Positions 23,587 to 34,250 of a stretch of DNA of 64,000 nucleotides are shown here, piece by piece (position 1 is the stretch's first letter; the number at the start of each line of letters is the position of its first letter). Both the position numbers and the translations under genes were made by a program. The stretch spans positions 2,480,001-2,544,000 of the forward strand of contig JAVLRN010000008.1 in the NCBI GenBank assembly GCA_032821775.1. Reading direction: 5' to 3'. Origin of the DNA: Sanguinoderma infundibulare. Taxonomy: Eukaryota > Basidiomycota > Agaricomycetes > Polyporales > Polyporaceae. The notes under the pieces are model-generated. The model searched no databases. It was not told the DNA's origin and saw only the letters and a program-made list of their open reading frames with translations.

Positions 23587-24224
23587 CTAAACCTTCTTGA
23601 AGACGAATACCTCGTTGAGGGGGTAGGAGGGGGGGAAGCTCGGCCCGACGATCAGGGGCCTAACGGCGATCTGGGGATCCTGGTCGTTAGCCTTGAAAAA
23701 AAGGATTAGGACGATGTGCTCACCTTCTCGTCTGGACTCACGACCCAGCCGTCACCGCTGCCGTCGGCGTTGTTCACACTTCGAGGGAAGAAGTCATCAT
23801 AAAGTTCTGTAGAGAGTGGAGAGAAGTCTACGTACACGAAGGCACCTTCCTCGAACCTCACATCGGGCTGCACGACCCATTCCCCGCCTGGAGCGTCGAT
23901 GAGGAAGGCGTAGAGAAATCCCTCTTTGCCTGCGACTACAGCGCCACGTGCCTTGAGGTGGTATTGCCCTTTGTGGAGCTCGACGTCCCACTGTCGGGCA
24001 GCGCGATAGTGAAGAAGCACGAGGAGGGGACAGAGATCAGCGATGACAGTTTCCAACGGCGTGCTACGAATTTCGTTACTTACGACGGGGGGGTCCATGT
24101 CCTTCGGGAGCTTGAAGATGGGCTTTGGATTGAGGGACTTGTCTTCAGCGAGGTGGCGACCGATAGGTGCGCCGTCAAGCTTGGAGTGGATCGTGTACGT
24201 GCCGTTTTTGAGCGGGGCAGACAT
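23587..24224 (-). CDS. I66-type (cospin-like) protease inhibitor
   Basis: Exons 24224-24084, 23990-23724 and 23679-23587 give 166 residues. The protein starts MSAPLKNGTYTIHS, followed by GRHLAEDKSL and FKLPKD, then W-x-V-x(5)-G-x-Y-x-L, and ends with DPQIAVRPLIVGPS...EVFVFKKV. This is the pattern of beta-trefoil serine-protease inhibitors of MEROPS family I66, known from mushrooms such as Coprinopsis (cospin). There is no signal peptide, as usual for cytosolic fungal defence proteins. Residues around FVYVDFSPLSTELYDD may be an in-frame insertion relative to the family or an unrecognised short intron. The TATA region at 24307-24325 is shared with two other genes of the cluster. A related but shorter gene lies at 33.2-33.7 kb. 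Confidence 0.78.
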
Positions 24225-25409
24225 TGTGAGCGATGCACAGCGAGGGTGGGTGTGGATGGAGGGGCAGTTGTGGGTTTGGGTGGTAGTCGGTTGGTCGATC
24301 CCCGAGACCTTTTTATACCTCCTTCAAGCGGATCCTTATGGGGGTAGTGGGGCATGCCCGACAACAATGAGGGACCTCGTCAGACATCACCATAAATCCT
24401 CGTGCTCCACACGAATGAATGGGTGTGCGTGCATGAAGACCCAGCCGGTGCGGGGCTGTAGTCATAGGGGTATCGAGATGCCTGTATCTGGAGCAGAAGC
24501 ACCACACGTGTTATTGATTACTCCTAGATGAGGAACTTACATGACGCACGGAGACACTACTCGCCTTCTCCTCGCTTGAAGTCTTGAAGACGTGCACTGA
24601 AGCTCTCCCATGGGATCCAACCGCGTTCTAGGGTGCATCCCAAGGAGTCACGCTCCAAGCGTAGGACACGATCGCCGCCTGAGACCGAGTTCTAGAGAAG
24701 AGCATGTGGACGATGAGATCCCGAGACTTGTCTTCAATGTGGTAATAGAGTCCAAGTGCCCGCTCTGTGCGACAGGACGTGCATATGACCGCTTGTCTGT
24801 GGTTGGTTGGCTCTTCATACAGCGCACATTCGACGGAGAAACGTGCTTCAGAGAGTACGAGAACTACCATCAACATCCATGGGCCGGATCGTGAGGGCTG
24901 GCAGTAATGCTGCACCCTTCCGAATGGTGGCCAACCCGACTAGAGTCCGGAAGCGATCATCTTGAGCACATTCCTGACAAGAAACATAAAAACTCACTAC
25001 TTGAGCACGGTACATCCCACCGCTTGATATTATCACGCCTGGCAAACGACCGGGGTTGGCTCAAGTTTAATCGCAGTATTGGCGCTTGGAATCTGAAGCC
25101 GCGCGCCTAGATTGCCTTATTGGATGAGCACGAGGCGCTGCGTCGCCCCCAATCTCACTCGATTGCTAGCCCGTCATTCTCATCTTCCTCGAGCAACCTG
25201 CTATCCATCGAGCCAGTGGAGAGGTATTGGAAACAGTTGTGCCGTGATGTCTTTGCATTTGGTCGCCGGCTGTCGATCCAGCCTGGCTCTGAGGCTGACG
25301 GTCAGCCTCCCCGAGGAACATACTTCAGACGTCCGGATCCACGCATTTCCAGCACCCACCTCTCCTTCCGCCCCTCCGCTATCCCCGCCTTCTCACCCCT
25401 GTCCCCGTC
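24225..25409. other. Upstream region of inhibitor gene and membrane-protein gene
   Basis: About 1.2 kb between divergent genes. It holds the shared promoter element near 24307-24325. Two open frames (24628-24915 minus, 25120-25419 plus) have no recognisable family, and I do not call them genes. Confidence 0.4.
24307..24325 (-). promoter_or_regulatory. TATA element of inhibitor gene, shared form GAAGG-NN-GTATAAA
   Basis: Read on the minus strand the site is GAAGGAGGTATAAAAAGGT, 83-101 nt before the inhibitor ATG at 24224. The same core with the same NN spacing precedes the second inhibitor and the FAD monooxygenase. Here the A-run is two bases longer. Confidence 0.6.
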
Positions 25410-26246
25410 ATGGCTCTAGTCGTCGCTCCTCTCTCCGGAATGACTGTCGTCGTCATTGTCTTCATGGTGTTTATGATCCTCCTTGCCACCATCACCACCT
25501 GGGTCGCTCATCGTCGCCGGCTTTGCCTCCGCATCCCTCCCACCACTGAGATCGAGGCGCATGTCCAGGTTCAAGTGCAAGTCGAGACGCTCCAAGAAGC
25601 TACTCCCGCGACATTGTCACCCTGTCCGGTCCTCCCCCTCCCCGTGACGGCGTCTTGCGCTCGTTCGTCGTCGGACACCTGACTTCGACGGATCATGGCA
25701 AAGTATCGTGCGTGGTCCCAGCCCCATGTCAAGAAGGAGGAGAAATGGTTCGCATTCGACTCCAACGAGACTCTCTCCACCTTGGATCACGACCCGCTCG
25801 AGGATGATGCTTGCGTCGACGTTGCCCCCACTCCTGCGTCCGAGGACGCTGCCGGTGTATCTTCTGCAGCACTACTCCCCTCTCTCGTCCATGGGGAGCC
25901 AAGCAGGTCTTCTCCCTACGAATACCAGACGTCGTCAGTCTCCATTCCCGACACCTCCTTCTCCTCGGACTCCAAGACGGTCTACGAGATCGACCTTGGG
26001 GACATCAAGGTCAACAGCGAGCGATACTCGGCCCTCATCTACGCTCTCTCCGCGTCGTTCTCTGTCTCGTCGCTCGGCTTTCATACCAAGTCGTACTCCG
26101 AGGACGGGTCTTCTCCCACGAGGGACTTTGACCACGACTCATTCCGCGACAGCGACGACAGCGGGAGCTCTCATTGCGGCGAGTCGGACATCTGGACCCT
26201 CACCAGCTACGAGTCGCAGGACGAATACTCCGTCTTCGCGATGTGA
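25410..26246 (+). CDS. Single-pass membrane protein of unknown family
   Basis: The frame from 25410 encodes a short N-terminus and one long hydrophobic segment (about residues 10-30, TVVVIVFMVFMILLATI) followed by a basic HRRR stop-transfer. A GT..AG intron 25644-25703, with a CTGAC branch sequence, joins it in frame to the long frame ending at 26246, giving 258 residues. The tail is acidic and serine-rich (DHDPLEDDACVDV, TKSYSEDGSS). The alternative is two separate ORFs, the second starting at 25695. I do not recognise a family. The gene runs opposite to its cluster neighbours and may be lineage-specific. Confidence rests on codon-like composition only. Confidence 0.4.
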
Positions 26247-26829
26247 CTGGCGACGACGCCCTTTCCCATTGTCTCCCACGAGTCTACCCGACGCCCACTT
26301 GCATGCGAACGCCATCCACGATGCTTACCCCTCCTCGGACGGATCCCTTACTCTCATGCAGATATCTAGCAAGACCTCGATCCCGGTACTAGGACTGACT
26401 GCGGCACCGCTCGCTGTAATGTTTCTCATTCATCCCTCTGTGCATCTTGATTCTTTGTATGTCTTCGAGACAGGAGATACCAGGAATATTGAATCGTATT
26501 GCCTCTCGCAATCATCGCGTGAATCTCGCCATCTCGCTTGAGGTCCGTCCCTTCCACGTCCCTGGCCGACGGCGGCCGCACTTGGGGGATGAACATCAAT
26601 CTCAAATTGGACGCCAACGGCATGATTCCCGCTGCTGTCGGGTCTGAAAATTCGGCGTTGGAGGCCCCTTGCAACTTTCGCAACTCGACGTGGACAACGT
26701 TGGTTCACTTCGAAAACATTCAAGTAAACATGGACTTCTCTCGCGCGCCCTAAGTATATGCTTGTAGAGGTGATGACTATTGAATCGACATGCTTCAATC
26801 GTATCTTCTCAAGCCACCACTGGCAATAT
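26247..26829. other. Convergent gap, no gene seen
   Basis: About 580 bases between the 3' ends of the membrane-protein gene and the reductase gene. No supported feature. Confidence 0.4.
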
Positions 26830-29800
26830 TTACAGGAAACCCGACTTCTTCCACGCCGCCAGCCACGTCCTCGCCCTACCCGGATCCAGCTGGGGCAGCT
26901 GTGCGAGTGACGCCGAGACCCGCACCGCTTTCTCTGTAGAGATGAACACGAGACCCATCGCCTCCCTGTCCGGGGTCATCGTCTCGCTCTGCGCTTTAAA
27001 GAACGACAGAAGACGGAGGGCAGGGTTCAGCCTCATGGCCTCGACCTCCTCTGCGGAGCCCTGCTCGACGCTGCTCTCAAGGGCAGAGAGCCACTGACTG
27101 TAGGGGACGAGAGGGACGCCGATCTCCTCGGCGATCGGGGCAATGATGGTTTGCCAGGGAACCGGACGCGGGTGGACGAGGTGCACGATAGGTTCGCGGG
27201 AGTGCCGTATCTCTGCAAACGCCTTCGCGGCTTCGTATGCGGGGAACCACGTTACTTTCTGCAGACACAGCCTTGAGTACGAGAGCCAAGGCGAAACTGA
27301 GTACCACCCACGTACCCCGTCGTGCGCAGGAAGGCACTTCTGGAATAGCGCGGACTTGACCAGGGACGGGAACCACTCGCGCTCGTTCCAGTAGCCAACT
27401 CTATCGCCAGCGACCTGCCCGAGGCGCATCACGACCGTGTGTACGCCCGTCCTCTGGGTAACGTTCTGCAGGACGTGCTCGGTGACCCACTTGCTCTCCG
27501 AATAACCTGCGCCGAAAGGTGATGCGGGGTCGTCGATCGGGATTTCTGGCACAGGCGGAGTGACCTTGCAATCTGCAACAGGATGTGAGAAATCAGGCGG
27601 TCATCTTCGACGAAGGGAAGACAACTCACTGCTGAAAATACCAACAGAACTGACGAAGACGACAGGAGGCGCCTCCCTGTATGGCGAGCTGATCGCGAGG
27701 TCGATGAAGTTCCGCGCGCCCAGGATATCTTGCTCGAACGACGCAATAGACAGGTTGAAATCCACCTTCCACGCTACAGATATTCCATCAGCAACTGAAC
27801 GAACGACATCAAAGTGGTGCGAGCGCTCACCATTGTGCATGATACGCGTTGCGGACGTCCTGATCTCGTCCAGCAGCGCCCTGTCGATCCCGAACCCGGG
27901 TTCATGCAGCACCGCCTCCACCATTCTGAACTTGTGTGAATCTAACAAGGTTACGTCAAGCCCGCGGGCAGAGAACTGCTTCCTCTGGCGCTCCAGCGCG
28001 TTTGTGCCCATGCGGTTAAACGCGTATACGCGCTCGACAATCTCGTCGCGCAAGAGGTGCTCGAGCGTGTCGCACCCGAACCCACCCGTCGTGCCCGAGA
28101 TGACCACGACGTCCTTCTGGCCCGGCGGACGCTCTACGAGGGTGGCGGGGCGCGCGGGGAGGTTCGCGGAATATCTTCCGACGTACCCCCAGAGGTCCTC
28201 TGGCGTGCGCGAGTGTTCCTCGTCTGTGTTATTGACGACGTTGTTCACCAGCGCGGCGAGCGATGCGATCGTCGGCGCCTGGAAGACGAGGTTCATCGGG
28301 AGGCCGCGCTTGGCCTCACCCTTGCTCGTTTCGCGAACGGCGCGCAGGATGGTGTTCCGGATCCAGGTCGCTTGGAGGCTGTCGCCACCGTTTCGGAAGA
28401 TGTCCTCGTCGTCCGCGAGCTCGCGGCGCAGCGTGCTCTGGACCACCGTGCGCACAAATGTGAGCGTGTTTGACTCGTTCCAGACGTTGGGCGGCGCAAT
28501 CTCGCTCTGCGCGCTGCTCTCGACTTCCTTGTAGAGCGCCTCAATCTCGTCACTGTACTCCTTGAGGATGATGCCGCGCCGAGGGAGGCTCTTGACGTTG
28601 TACTGGAAGGGCTTGGACGGCATCGTCACGAGAATCATCTGACGGGCACAGTTTGGTTAGATAGAAGCGACCGTCGCGCGAAGCTGCAAGATCACAAACC
28701 TCCTTGAATATGCGAGAGTGCTGAGGGGCATACTCGTTCGCGCGTTCAATGGTACGCCTAGCGCATAGGTATGTCGGTTCAGTGCTTGACTTCGTGTAAG
28801 CGCATATGTACGGACTTACCAAATTTTGTTCCTGTACTCCTCAAGTTGCTTCAGGTCTGCCGGATCAATGGCGAAGTCCACCGTGGGCTCGATGAGGACG
28901 CCGTTCTGAAACTTCCCGCGCCCGAACATGACTGAACAGTGTACGCGTGGGTCCTCATTAATTATCCTCTCTGTTAGCCGGATTATTGAGGGTCAGGTTC
29001 CTTGTAACTGTTGAGATAATAAGAAGACCTAGCTGACCAAGCGGGAGCGGGTTCGTCTTCTCGCCATTAGACAGGATGATCTGCTCGTCCAGCCGTCCCA
29101 CGATCTTCCACAGGCCAGGCTGTGAGGGGTGTGGGACGACAAGATCGCTTGTGGCATACGCATCGCATTCGCCGACTTTGGTGTTCGTGACTGGGAGCGG
29201 GGGGCCTTGCGGATTCTGCAGTCAAATAGTACATCGATGTTCAGTATACGTGTAATCAGCCGAGAAGGCGAAACTCACGACTTGAGCAATGAATTCGTAC
29301 GTCCCGTCTCCCATGGGGCGGAAAACAGGGTTTATTCCGGCCATGACGGGCCAGTACGCCCAGTCCATGCCGGGGTTTGCTACAATACTGAGTAAACGGA
29401 GGTATACGAGTCTGGCTGGCTTGGTATGAACACTTACGTCTGGGAAAGACATTAATAAGCCCAACTTCGGTTGCCCCATACACGCTGTTCAGCGACACGC
29501 CCTGGGCGGCAAGCGTGTTCCCGACCTCGTCATTCAGCGGTGCGCCTCCGAAGATCTGGTGGGCTCGTATCAGCGTCACGCTCTATGGCAATTTGGGCTA
29601 TGTCCACTTACGAGACCATGCATCTGCTTCATATGAAGCACTTTCTCGGGGTCGCGAGCCCATTCCTGACATGAGCATACCATCAGTACCACTTGTAATT
29701 TTGTGAAACATGCACGCGCACCTCGACGAACGACGGGACAACCCACGAATAGTCCGATCTGGTCTTCGCAACGCCTTTCCAGACGATGTCCGGAGTAGGG

Positions 29801-30889
29801 ACGGTTGGTGGTGAGGCAGGCTTGAACGCCGCGATGACGATGCCATTGGTGGGCTATCGGACATTGACATAGATAATATGTGAACATCGATAATTCCTGT
29901 GCCGTATAGGTTCGGGACAGCAGCTCACCGCGCCAGCCCAAAAAAACGCCGCCATGCCGTGGAACATGGGCACTGCGTGCGCAGCTATGACTACTCCCAT
30001 CATGCTCACATCGCACTTCACTGCATGTTTATGTCAGAATCAGACTCAATTCACCGGTTCAAAATTATGTGTACGTACGGCGCTCCACTCCCAACCAAGT
30101 GACACGCTCCTGGGTCCAGCGTATCGGTTTCGGATGACCAGTCGACCCTATATCAAATAAGCAGCGAGCGGTGTTGCAAAGACGGAGGAGGGCGTACCAG
30201 AAGAGTGCATGATGATGCAGTGTGCTTTGATGTCGTAGCTTGTCGGCAATATCGCCTCCTTCTCGTACAAACTGTTCTCGTCCGGAACCTCGGGGAACAG
30301 GTCCTCGAACAACGGCATGTCGTGCTTCTTGACGTCCACGCCATCTGTCGCCAGTATCTTCATCGCCTCGTCAGCGACCTGGTTCATGGGCAAGTCGGGT
30401 GACACAAATAGATGCGACACCGCGGTACGCTTCATCATGTCCGCGACGGCAGCGGGCCCATTGCGTGTCGAGATGACGAAAACACAGCATCCCGAGCGGA
30501 AGGCGCCGAGGATGCTACAGAAGTAACTTATCGAATCTATCCATTTGGTTAGTCCCACGAACAGGTCTTCGAATTGCGAAATAGTACGCACCAGTATTGG
30601 CAAGAAAACCAATGATAGGAGTGCCCGCGGTGGTGTTAGGCTCCCTGTCCACGCTGTGCGTGAAGTACCTCGCAGCACGACTGAAAGCGTCGTTAGCTGT
30701 GGAGTAGGTAATATATTCGAGTTTTGCGGTGGCGGGATCGTGATAGACGAAGATTGGATAGTTGGGGTTCTCCTTCGCGTTCCAGTCATAGAGGCCGGAA
30801 AGTGTCGTCCCTTCTCGCGTGAGAAGTTCTTCGGGAAAGCGGAAGTCGGTGCTGATATGTGCCGGGAGATCGCGGGCAATGAGCGGCAT
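26830..30889 (-). CDS. NRPS-like adenylate-forming reductase (A-T-R), copy 1
   Basis: Fifteen exons, minus strand: 30889-30592, 30536-30198, 30147-30079, 30020-29929, 29853-29722, 29665-29612, 29555-29438, 29379-29279, 29215-29038, 28970-28820, 28757-28700, 28638-27831, 27773-27630, 27572-27316 and 27258-26830, giving 1075 residues. The adenylation domain shows SSGSTGHPKPI (A3), YGATEVG (A5), YATSD (A7), GRLDEQIILSNGEK (A8) and an A10 lysine in NVKSLPRR. The carrier domain has GGDSLQ, with the phosphopantetheine serine near residue 617. The reductase domain has SGTTGGFG near residue 711 and the YxxxK pair Y871/K875. Such enzymes activate a carboxylic acid and reduce it to an aldehyde or alcohol. 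The start at 30889 is the likeliest; 30964 is an in-frame alternative. It sits in a co-directional run with a methyltransferase, FAD monooxygenase and hydrolase. Confidence 0.92.
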
Positions 30890-31854
30890 CTCTGGGCCGA
30901 GCTTGGCTACGGTTGATGTGTAGTGGAAGAAGAGCTGGATCAGTTGAGTGAGGACGGTTTGCACTCACACTGATTCTTATATGGACGCGCCGTATTATTT
31001 GCGTCCACGCCGAAGCAGGGACCGAGAGAAGCTTCCCATCTTCGTCAGCGCACTAGCGCACACTCATCAGCGGATGGCAAGTATAGCGGTGATGGGAGCT
31101 CAGGTGGCACCCACAAGGACGGTTGAAGCTTGAAATAATGCGACACGTGATGCTGTTCGTCACATCGGCACGGGGAAGCTGAGGTGCGTCTCGCTCGCGA
31201 ATTTGTCCCACCCCTGACAGCAGAAGCAGAAGTGGGGATCGGATGACATGCGAAGTTGGCGTGGGTGGACACTGGTAGCCTCAGGCATGGACTCCGCCGG
31301 CACCACAGTCACCGAATATTTGAAAATTGGGGTGTGGTTTTCGAGAGCCCGCCGTACCATCCGACCCTTTCGCACTGTAGATACTGCGGAGACGGTCATG
31401 AGCTCATGAATCTCGTCAGTCTGATTTCCTGAAGAGCCAAAATCAGCCTGAAGAGCCGGCCGGCGACACGCAAATTGTTTAGTCGAGTGGCGATCATGGA
31501 AGGACTGGTACTCACCAACCTAGAGTTGGATAAATGTCCTACGCAGCGCGATTTCGACTCGTCCGAGTCGATGGGAAGGCGCACATTCGGAGTGCGATGC
31601 TACCGGCGGTCGCATAATGAAAGTGTGATTATCTCGAGGGCGCAATATACTTAGAACCAAAAACGCCACTCGGTCGAACGGCTTGAATGCGGTGATGAAG
31701 GACAAGTTGAGAGAAAGTTGACGATCGTCCACGTCATGCGCAGCCGCCGCGTCGCGTAGCCGCTCGTAGTATAAACAGAGGGTGAGAACTGTGAAATTTA
31801 ACGACCATGGATGGGTTAAACTTCCACGCACTCTGAACAGAACGAAGAGGGATC
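30890..31854. other. Upstream region of reductase copy 1
   Basis: About 965 bases. A TATAAG element on the minus strand near 30978-30984 could serve the reductase. A 118-codon frame at 31520-31876 on the minus strand overlaps the methyltransferase end and shows no family motif. Confidence 0.4.
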
Positions 31855-33039
31855 CTACAACCTCGTCACGGACCACTTCATCATATACACTTCATTTCCG
31901 TCCCCTAGCGCGATCCCCTCGACCCGCTCCATCACCGTCTCAACCTTCACCGCCCCCTTCTCGAACACCACCCCGTCCCATAACTCAGCCCAGCTCTCCG
32001 GAGACCACCAAAACTGGGTGAGAGGCTTCGACCCGGGTGCGTTCAAGACAACCTTCAAACCCTTCTCCAGGCTACCCGCGTTCGCGCCGACGATCATCGA
32101 GCCCGGCGCGGGAGAGAGCAGTCCGGCGAAGGCGCGCGCGAGCTCCTGCTGCTGCTGCTCGCTGAAGAGGTGGAAGAGAGCCCCGGCAAAGATCACGGAG
32201 ACGTGTCCGCGCAGCGGGTTGAGCGACGTTAGGGCGGAGAGCGTGGGGCGTGGAGTGTCGACCGTAGAAGTGGTCTTGAGCGGAGGGAAGATTTCCAGAT
32301 GGGTTGGGTTGACAATGTCTCCTGGGAGGAACGTCACTGGGAACGTCTCTGGACTGGAGCGGTAGAGCTTGTGTCCAAGATCCCAGAACTCTGATCGAAA
32401 GGAGAGTGTTAGCATGGGACATTGGCCAGAGTCAATGAAACGAGGAACTTCACCGGGATGAATGTCTGTGGCGACGATGTTCTCCGCTGGCCAACCTTCT
32501 GACGCTGCCCTCCGAGAGTCCGTTCCGACTTCAGTCCATGTCAGTATCAACGATCACCAGACTAGGTAAAGAGGACTAGAACTGGAACGCACAACAACAC
32601 CCAATGTCGAGGAGGATAGCGCCGTTGCGTTTCCTGCCGAGCTTGAAAAGATGCTCGTGACCGGGTATCAGATTGATCTTGCCACTGTGATGAGCGCGAT
32701 GTATGATGTAAATTAGCAAACGTTCCAATAGGAAAATGATGTGAACTTACGTGACAAACATTCCGTAGCGAATGCATTGGTATGCAAAGATCTACATGCC
32801 ATAATGGTGCGTAAGACTAGGCGTCCTGCAGGAGATCTAAAGAGACGTACGGCGTATGCTTCGTGTTGGATCCTGATAACATGCTTCTCCAGTTCGCGAT
32901 CGTCTTCAATGCCCGTTTGCTTCCTGAGGAATGCCACATCCTCGAACTTCAATCGCTTGAACGCTGTCTCGTCAACGGGATAGAACTTCGCCTCACGAGG
33001 CACCGGACGCGAGGTGTCTCCGTTGCCGTCGGCACCCAT
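31855..33039 (-). CDS. AusD-like SAM-dependent methyltransferase (copy 3)
   Basis: Exons 33039-32851, 32791-32751, 32684-32593, 32528-32454 and 32390-31855 give 310 residues. The first four exon lengths (189, 41, 92, 75) equal those of the copy at 3.0-4.2 kb. Motif I is LDIGCCFGTD. Other blocks are EGWPAENIVATDI, FWDLGHKL, PLRGHVSVIF, LFHLFSEQ, PGSMIVG and WSPESWAELWDG. Family knowledge points to O- or carboxyl-methylation of a metabolite. The ATG at 33039 is preferred over in-frame 33120, because the latter would lie upstream of the AT-rich TATA-like run at 33095-33104. The 3' end faces the 5' end of the adenylate-forming reductase across 965 bases. This is the methyltransferase most likely to work in the cluster. 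Confidence 0.9.
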
Positions 33040-33211
33040 TGTCGCGAATGTACGGCGAAGGGATTGCAGAGAAACTTCAGAGCCAATTTTGTCCATATAT
33101 ATATGCGTACTGAGCTCCACATCGAACGCCGAAACGCAAAATTCTCACGTCGGTGGAACCTGCAGAATTAAGTATGGGTAGGATAAGAATAGAACGAGGC
33201 CGATAGTCAGA

Positions 33212-33654
33212 TCACATGTCAAGAAGGGAGCTGGTCAGTAATTGGCCTCCCACTGGGTGCAGCGGAGAAAACAATTGAACGTACGCGTAGATATCTTGGT
33301 CGTACCCATTGCGTGAGATAGTCCATTCGGTCATCTCACCGTATTCCGCCCTGAGGAAGGCCCAGAGAGACCCGTCAAAGGATCTGACGGGAACACCGAG
33401 CTCTTTGAACTTGTAGTTCCCGTTTTCGAGTTTCTCGACTTTCCACTGTCGAAGGGAAGTGCGTTAGCGAAAACCTTGGGCAACAACGCACGACGAACTT
33501 CCTCGTTCGGTGCCTCGTTTCCTGGACCCGCAGCGTCCTTGGGGAGCTTGAAGATGCCCCTCGACGAGCGGTCAAGACGTTGAGCACTCAGGCGGCCCAC
33601 CGGTGCGTCGTCAGCCTTGGTGTGGATCCTGTATTTGCCGCTTTCGAGAGACAT
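33212..33654 (-). CDS. Shortened I66-type protease inhibitor paralogue
   Basis: Exons 33654-33499 and 33445-33212 give 129 residues. The N-terminus MSLESGKYRIHTKADDAPVGR and the FKLPKD block align with the inhibitor at 23.6-24.2 kb, as does W-K-V-E-x(5)-G-x-Y-K-F in exon 2. The intron position is the same. The C-terminal third of the fold present in the relative (GWVVSPDEK, AVRPLIVGPS, EVFVFKK) is missing. The frame instead runs through a short SPLHPVGG tail to a stop at 33212-33214, and no matching exon is seen downstream before the methyltransferase promoter. It may therefore be a decaying gene or a novel short form. Its TATA region matches the shared cluster element. Confidence 0.6.
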
Positions 33655-34250
33655 GGTGGGGAATGCTTAGTGAAGAATAGTGCAGACTGTATGCGAAGAC
33701 AGTAGTGACCTAAGGTAGTGGGATCGTTGGTGAGCGAGAGTCACCTTGAAATCACCTTTATACATCCTTCGAGCAGGTCCGAGGCCTTACTTCGATGGCG
33801 CAGCTCATGATGGTCGTCGTCAGACATCCCAATGTACCTTATGCCTCGTGCCTCGCACAATTCCCAACGTGTACGTGTATGCTGACTTATCTGGAGCAGG
33901 AGGCTGCCCCGAATCGATCGCAGACACCCTATCTTCGAGATGAGTGCACGGTATCGCTTGTCTGTTTATCGTAAATAGGTGTACCTTTACGCCCGTCATG
34001 AGGCTATCCTCCTTGTCCTCGCTTCATGACATAAAGAGTTGCATCGAAGCCATCTAGGGGGACATGTCCCGCCACATAAGTCTTTTCATTGTGCATTATA
34101 AGACGGTCGTTGACAAGGTGACCACCACACGCTGATGCCGGACCCGTTGAGATCGAGCGTCGCGAATGGAAGCGCTACTTACTCGACCGTCATTATGATA
34201 CCGTGATCCACATATTATGATTCGAACCGACTCACAAGTAAGTATCAAGC
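33655..34250. other. Intergenic between inhibitor paralogue and monooxygenase
   Basis: About 600 bases. It contains the shared TATA element at 33754-33770 and no supported gene. Confidence 0.45.
33754..33770 (-). promoter_or_regulatory. TATA element of short inhibitor gene, shared form GAAGG-NN-GTATAAA
   Basis: On the minus strand the site reads GAAGGATGTATAAAGGT, 100-116 nt before the ATG at 33654. It matches the elements before the first inhibitor and the monooxygenase. Confidence 0.6.

Noticed and set aside
24628..24915. 95-codon minus-strand frame with a GLYYHIEDKSRDLIVHML stretch
   Set aside because: It looks somewhat coding but has no recognised relatives, no clear start context and no partner exons.
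25120..25419. 99-codon plus-strand frame just before the membrane-protein gene
   Set aside because: Ser/Pro-rich composition without motifs; it cannot be joined in frame to the membrane protein by a good splice site.
31520..31876. 118-codon minus frame downstream of methyltransferase copy 3
   Set aside because: It overlaps the methyltransferase stop and shows no homology or splice support.
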